Origin: Rhodobacteraceae bacterium UBA2553
GTDB taxonomy: Bacteria > Pseudomonadota > Alphaproteobacteria > Rhodobacterales > Rhodobacteraceae
NCBI GenBank assembly: GCA_002340515.1
Contig: DDMF01000005.1
Location: 20,885-28,545, forward strand
Direction of reading: 5' to 3'
Length of the DNA stretch: 7,661 nucleotides
Made by a program: the position numbers and the translations under genes. Shown piece after piece: positions 5,941-7,661 of the stretch (within the stretch, counting starts at the first letter, position 1; each line of letters begins with the position of its first letter). Below the pieces are notes generated by a model, which saw nothing but the letters and a program-made list of their open reading frames with translations, was not told the DNA's origin and searched no databases.

Positions 5941-6584
5941 TAAAACAGTTCATTATTGCGGCGGCGCTTGGGGCTGTTGCCGGTTGCGCCCCTGATGGCG
6001 ATAAGAAAAGCCTGTCGGAGCGCTTGATGTACAGCTCTGCCCCCGGTTTCGACCACCGAAATACGTTGGAAACCGCCAATGCTCTGGCACAATCCGGCGC
6101 GCCAGCCTTGTCGATCAGGGTGGATAAGCGCGCGGTGAATGGGGTGTTGTTTTTGCTCGAAAGCAATTATGGGTATCAAGCGTTTCTCAGCAGCGACAAC
6201 AGTATGATTGTTCTGAAAGACGGGGGTCTTGCGGCGACGCGCGGTTTGGGCTGGGATCTGATTTCATCCGACGTTTCCACCTTGCGAAGCGCGCTTATGC
6301 AACGCCCAGAGGAGCGGCCTTATCAACGGCGCTATCGACACCTTAACGGCGAGGATCACGTCACCGAGATCGTTGTGGGATGCGTGCTGACCCGCCGTGG
6401 GCAAAGATCGATCACGGTTGATGAGAAACCGCTGCGCACAATGTTGCATCAGGAAAAATGCTCTAATGCGCAGGTCTCGTTTCAGAACCTCTATTGGATC
6501 AGTCAGAGCGGGGCCAAAATCATCCAGTCCCGCCAATGGGCAGGTCAGGGGATTGGCGCCATTGCGATACGCCGCTTTGATTGA
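5937..6584 (+). CDS. yjbF: YjbF-family lipoprotein for exopolysaccharide/capsule (GfcB-like)
   Basis: The 215-residue protein matches the length of E. coli YjbF (about 212). It starts with a lipoprotein signal, MIKQFIIAAALGAVAGC, with lipobox VAGC and Cys17 as the lipidated residue; Ala at +2 gives no inner-membrane retention signal, so outer-membrane placement is expected. Family-like features are the block GGLAATRGLGWDLISSD (96-112) and the C-terminal YW....AKIIQSRQW.GQ.IG. The ATG at 5937 overlaps the TGA of yjbH as ATGA, pointing to translational coupling; an in-frame ATG at 5919 would extend the signal by six residues. The protein probably works with YjbH at the outer membrane. The stop is 19 bases from the convergent YjbE-like gene, leaving almost no room for a terminator. 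Confidence 0.88.
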   Translation: MIKQFIIAAALGAVAGCAPDGDKKSLSERLMYSSAPGFDHRNTLETANALAQSGAPALSIRVDKRAVNGVLFLLESNYGYQAFLSSDNSMIVLKDGGLAATRGLGWDLISSDVSTLRSALMQRPEERPYQRRYRHLNGEDHVTEIVVGCVLTRRGQRSITVDEKPLRTMLHQEKCSNAQVSFQNLYWISQSGAKIIQSRQWAGQGIGAIAIRRFD

Positions 6585-6603
6585 TCACAACGGATACGAC
6601 TGA

Positions 6604-6876
6604 TCAGTTGTTGACCGTTCCCGTGGTGGAGTTGGCAGACCCCAACGCACCAAGTGCGGCGACCCCTGCCCCTGCGGCCAAAGCCGGGCCAATGGCAAAG
6701 GGCACAAAACCTGTAACCTCGCCCGCCGCAGCTTCGACGCCCAAACATTCATCCGCAGGCACAGCGGCCTGATTTGCAACTGGCGCGCAGGGCGGGGTCG
6801 GTGTGGGAGTTTCTGCGAGAAGGGGTGTGGCGAGAAAACAGACCACGGATGCGATCATGATTTTTCTGTCAATCAT
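6604..6876 (-). CDS. yjbE: YjbE-like small secreted protein (Gly/Ala- and Ser/Thr-rich)
   Basis: The 90-residue protein has a signal peptide (MIDRKIMIASVVCFLATPLLA) and then a TPTPTPP linker. Next comes a short stretch with two cysteines (30 and 44), a hydrophobic Gly/Ala segment at about 57-79, and a polar end ANSTTGTVNN. This make-up (small, exported, Gly/Ala/Ser/Thr-rich and low in complexity) and its place beside yjbF and yjbH recall E. coli YjbE/GfcA, whose role in the polysaccharide is not well defined. The name rests on composition and context, not on a long motif. The start at 6876 is chosen since GAGGT lies just upstream (6885-6881); an in-frame ATG at 6903 is less likely. It follows the export gene on the same strand after 89 bases that contain a CtrA-type box. 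Confidence 0.62.
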   Translation of the reverse strand: MIDRKIMIASVVCFLATPLLAETPTPTPPCAPVANQAAVPADECLGVEAAAGEVTGFVPFAIGPALAAGAGVAALGALGSANSTTGTVNN

Positions 6877-6924
6877 AGCGACCTCTTTTTCTTTGCGGAT
6901 CATCTAGGGGTAAAAGATCACCAT

Positions 6925-6939
6925 TTAACATTCGGTTAA
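6925..6939 (-). promoter_or_regulatory. CtrA-type box TTAA-N7-TTAA upstream of the YjbE-like gene
   Basis: The plus strand reads TTAA-CATTCGG-TTAA, a perfect full CtrA site that is also palindromic as TTAAC-N5-GTTAA. Its near edge is 48 bases before the YjbE-like ATG at 6876, in the gap after the export gene, which is a natural promoter position. It suggests that the YjbE-like gene has its own promoter besides any read-through from upstream. No strong -10 is visible after it. Confidence 0.6.
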
Positions 6940-6965
6940 TACTCATCCGGCCTGCAATCATCTGA

Positions 6966-7661
6966 TCAGCTGCCTGATCTTGCAATAGTTGCCGCCAGCA
7001 AAGACGGTGAGATTTGCCTGATGACCCGGCCCCAAATGGTGACCGGCTGTTCGGTGACGAAAATCACATCATTCGGGCGCAATTCAAACCGGGTTGCCAG
7101 CACCAGATTGGCGGCATTTGTGGCATCCAAATGCCAAGCTTGAATACCGTTTTTGCTGTACTCACCACGTAACACATAGACTTCAGCAATGTTTCCGGTC
7201 TCATTTCGCACGCCTTGGGCCTGATCAAACAGCGCGTCCGCCAGAACCGCTTTGCGTTCAAATGGCAGGGTATAACGGCCCTGCGCGCCCACCTCGCCCG
7301 AGATATATACATAGTCGCGATCCAGCGCGTCCATTTTTGCACGTGTCTCAAAATTCTGCCGTGCTTCTTGCAGCTCAGACCGGCGCAGTCCGACCTCGGC
7401 GGTCAATTGGCGTAAACTGCTTTCGCGCGCGTCCTGACGGCGTTCAGACAGGCGAATTTGCTCTTGGAAATAACCCTCGGCGCGCGCCAGATCAAAACCT
7501 GTATCCACATAAACCGCATCCCCAGGCTTCAGCGCAAGTGTTTGAACATCAGGGCGTTTTTCATATATTTCACGCGGGATTTGATAGAGTTTTTCGTCGC
7601 GGAAAATGCGTATGACCCCTTCCCCAGTGCTGTTTTTCTCTAGCCCACCCGCCTGTGTCAG
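6966..7661 (-). CDS. Wza-like polysaccharide export protein, C-terminal part (5' end outside window)
   Basis: The frame is open from base 7661 and stops with TGA at 6968-6966; 231 residues are visible and the N-terminal export domain lies off the right edge. Visible residues 1-53 close one SLBB domain (LTQAGGLEKN...LALKPGDAVYVD). Residues about 56-100 are rich in Arg, Glu and Gln with heptad spacing (LARAEGYFQEQIRLSERR...LRRSELQEARQNF) and should form a coiled coil. Residues 104-215 form a second SLBB domain (YVYISGEVGAQGRYTLPF...LATRFELRPNDVIFVTEQP), followed by VIRQISPSL. Proteins of this family form the outer-membrane or periplasmic channel for capsule and exopolysaccharide. A coiled coil between the SLBB domains is absent from E. 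coli Wza but, as I recall, occurs in Rhodobacteraceae homologues. Its neighbours yjbE, yjbF and yjbH fit the same pathway. Confidence 0.88.
   Translation of the reverse strand: MTQAGGLEKNSTGEGVIRIFRDEKLYQIPREIYEKRPDVQTLALKPGDAVYVDTGFDLARAEGYFQEQIRLSERRQDARESSLRQLTAEVGLRRSELQEARQNFETRAKMDALDRDYVYISGEVGAQGRYTLPFERKAVLADALFDQAQGVRNETGNIAEVYVLRGEYSKNGIQAWHLDATNAANLVLATRFELRPNDVIFVTEQPVTIWGRVIRQISPSLLAATIARSGS

Noticed and set aside
1..7661. CRISPR array, insertion sequence or toxin-antitoxin pair
   Set aside because: No regularly spaced repeats, transposase motif or paired small toxin/antitoxin genes were found on either strand.

Overview
The window reads as chromosomal DNA of an alphaproteobacterium of the Rhodobacteraceae (Roseobacter group). 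The evidence is the YjbH/YjbF capsule genes, a gene pair related to the Rhodobacter capsulatus gene transfer agent (GTA) head spikes, and two full CtrA-type boxes (TTAA-N7-TTAA). Moderately high GC and TTG starts also fit. Genus cannot be told from the sequence alone.

Layout, left to right. 1-418 (+): C-terminal part of an inositol-monophosphatase/CysQ-type phosphatase. 419-514: short regulatory gap holding a near-perfect GntR-type operator. 515-1552 (+): GntR-like LacI-family repressor. 1587-1663 (+): tRNA-Arg(CCU) with encoded CCA, then a stem-loop terminator candidate. 1731-2779 (-): two overlapping genes, a small spike-base protein and a spike-fibre (LamG-like) protein, corresponding to ghsA-ghsB of R. 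capsulatus. 2780-2983: their upstream region with a perfect CtrA box. 2984-3514 (-): small exported ClpP/crotonase-fold-like protein of unknown role. 3515-3792: divergent intergenic region with a short leader ORF. 3793-5940 and 5937-6584 (+): yjbH-yjbF, outer-membrane protein and lipoprotein for exopolysaccharide or capsule. 6604-6876 (-): YjbE-like small secreted protein with a second perfect CtrA box upstream. 6966-7661 (-): C-terminal part of a Wza-like polysaccharide export protein whose start lies beyond the right edge.

How the genes fit together. The right half is one surface-polysaccharide locus made of two convergent units: yjbH-yjbF from the left, and the export protein followed by the YjbE-like gene from the right. 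The left-centre holds genes for the GTA head spike, which in R. capsulatus binds the cell capsule. Both the spike pair and the YjbE-like gene have a TTAA-N7-TTAA box in promoter position. This suggests, as inference, that CtrA (the regulator known to control GTA in R. capsulatus) could coordinate the particle's adhesin and part of the surface polysaccharide machinery. No integrase, capsid gene, transposase or CRISPR array is seen, so the spike genes look like a GTA satellite locus or a relic, not a whole prophage.
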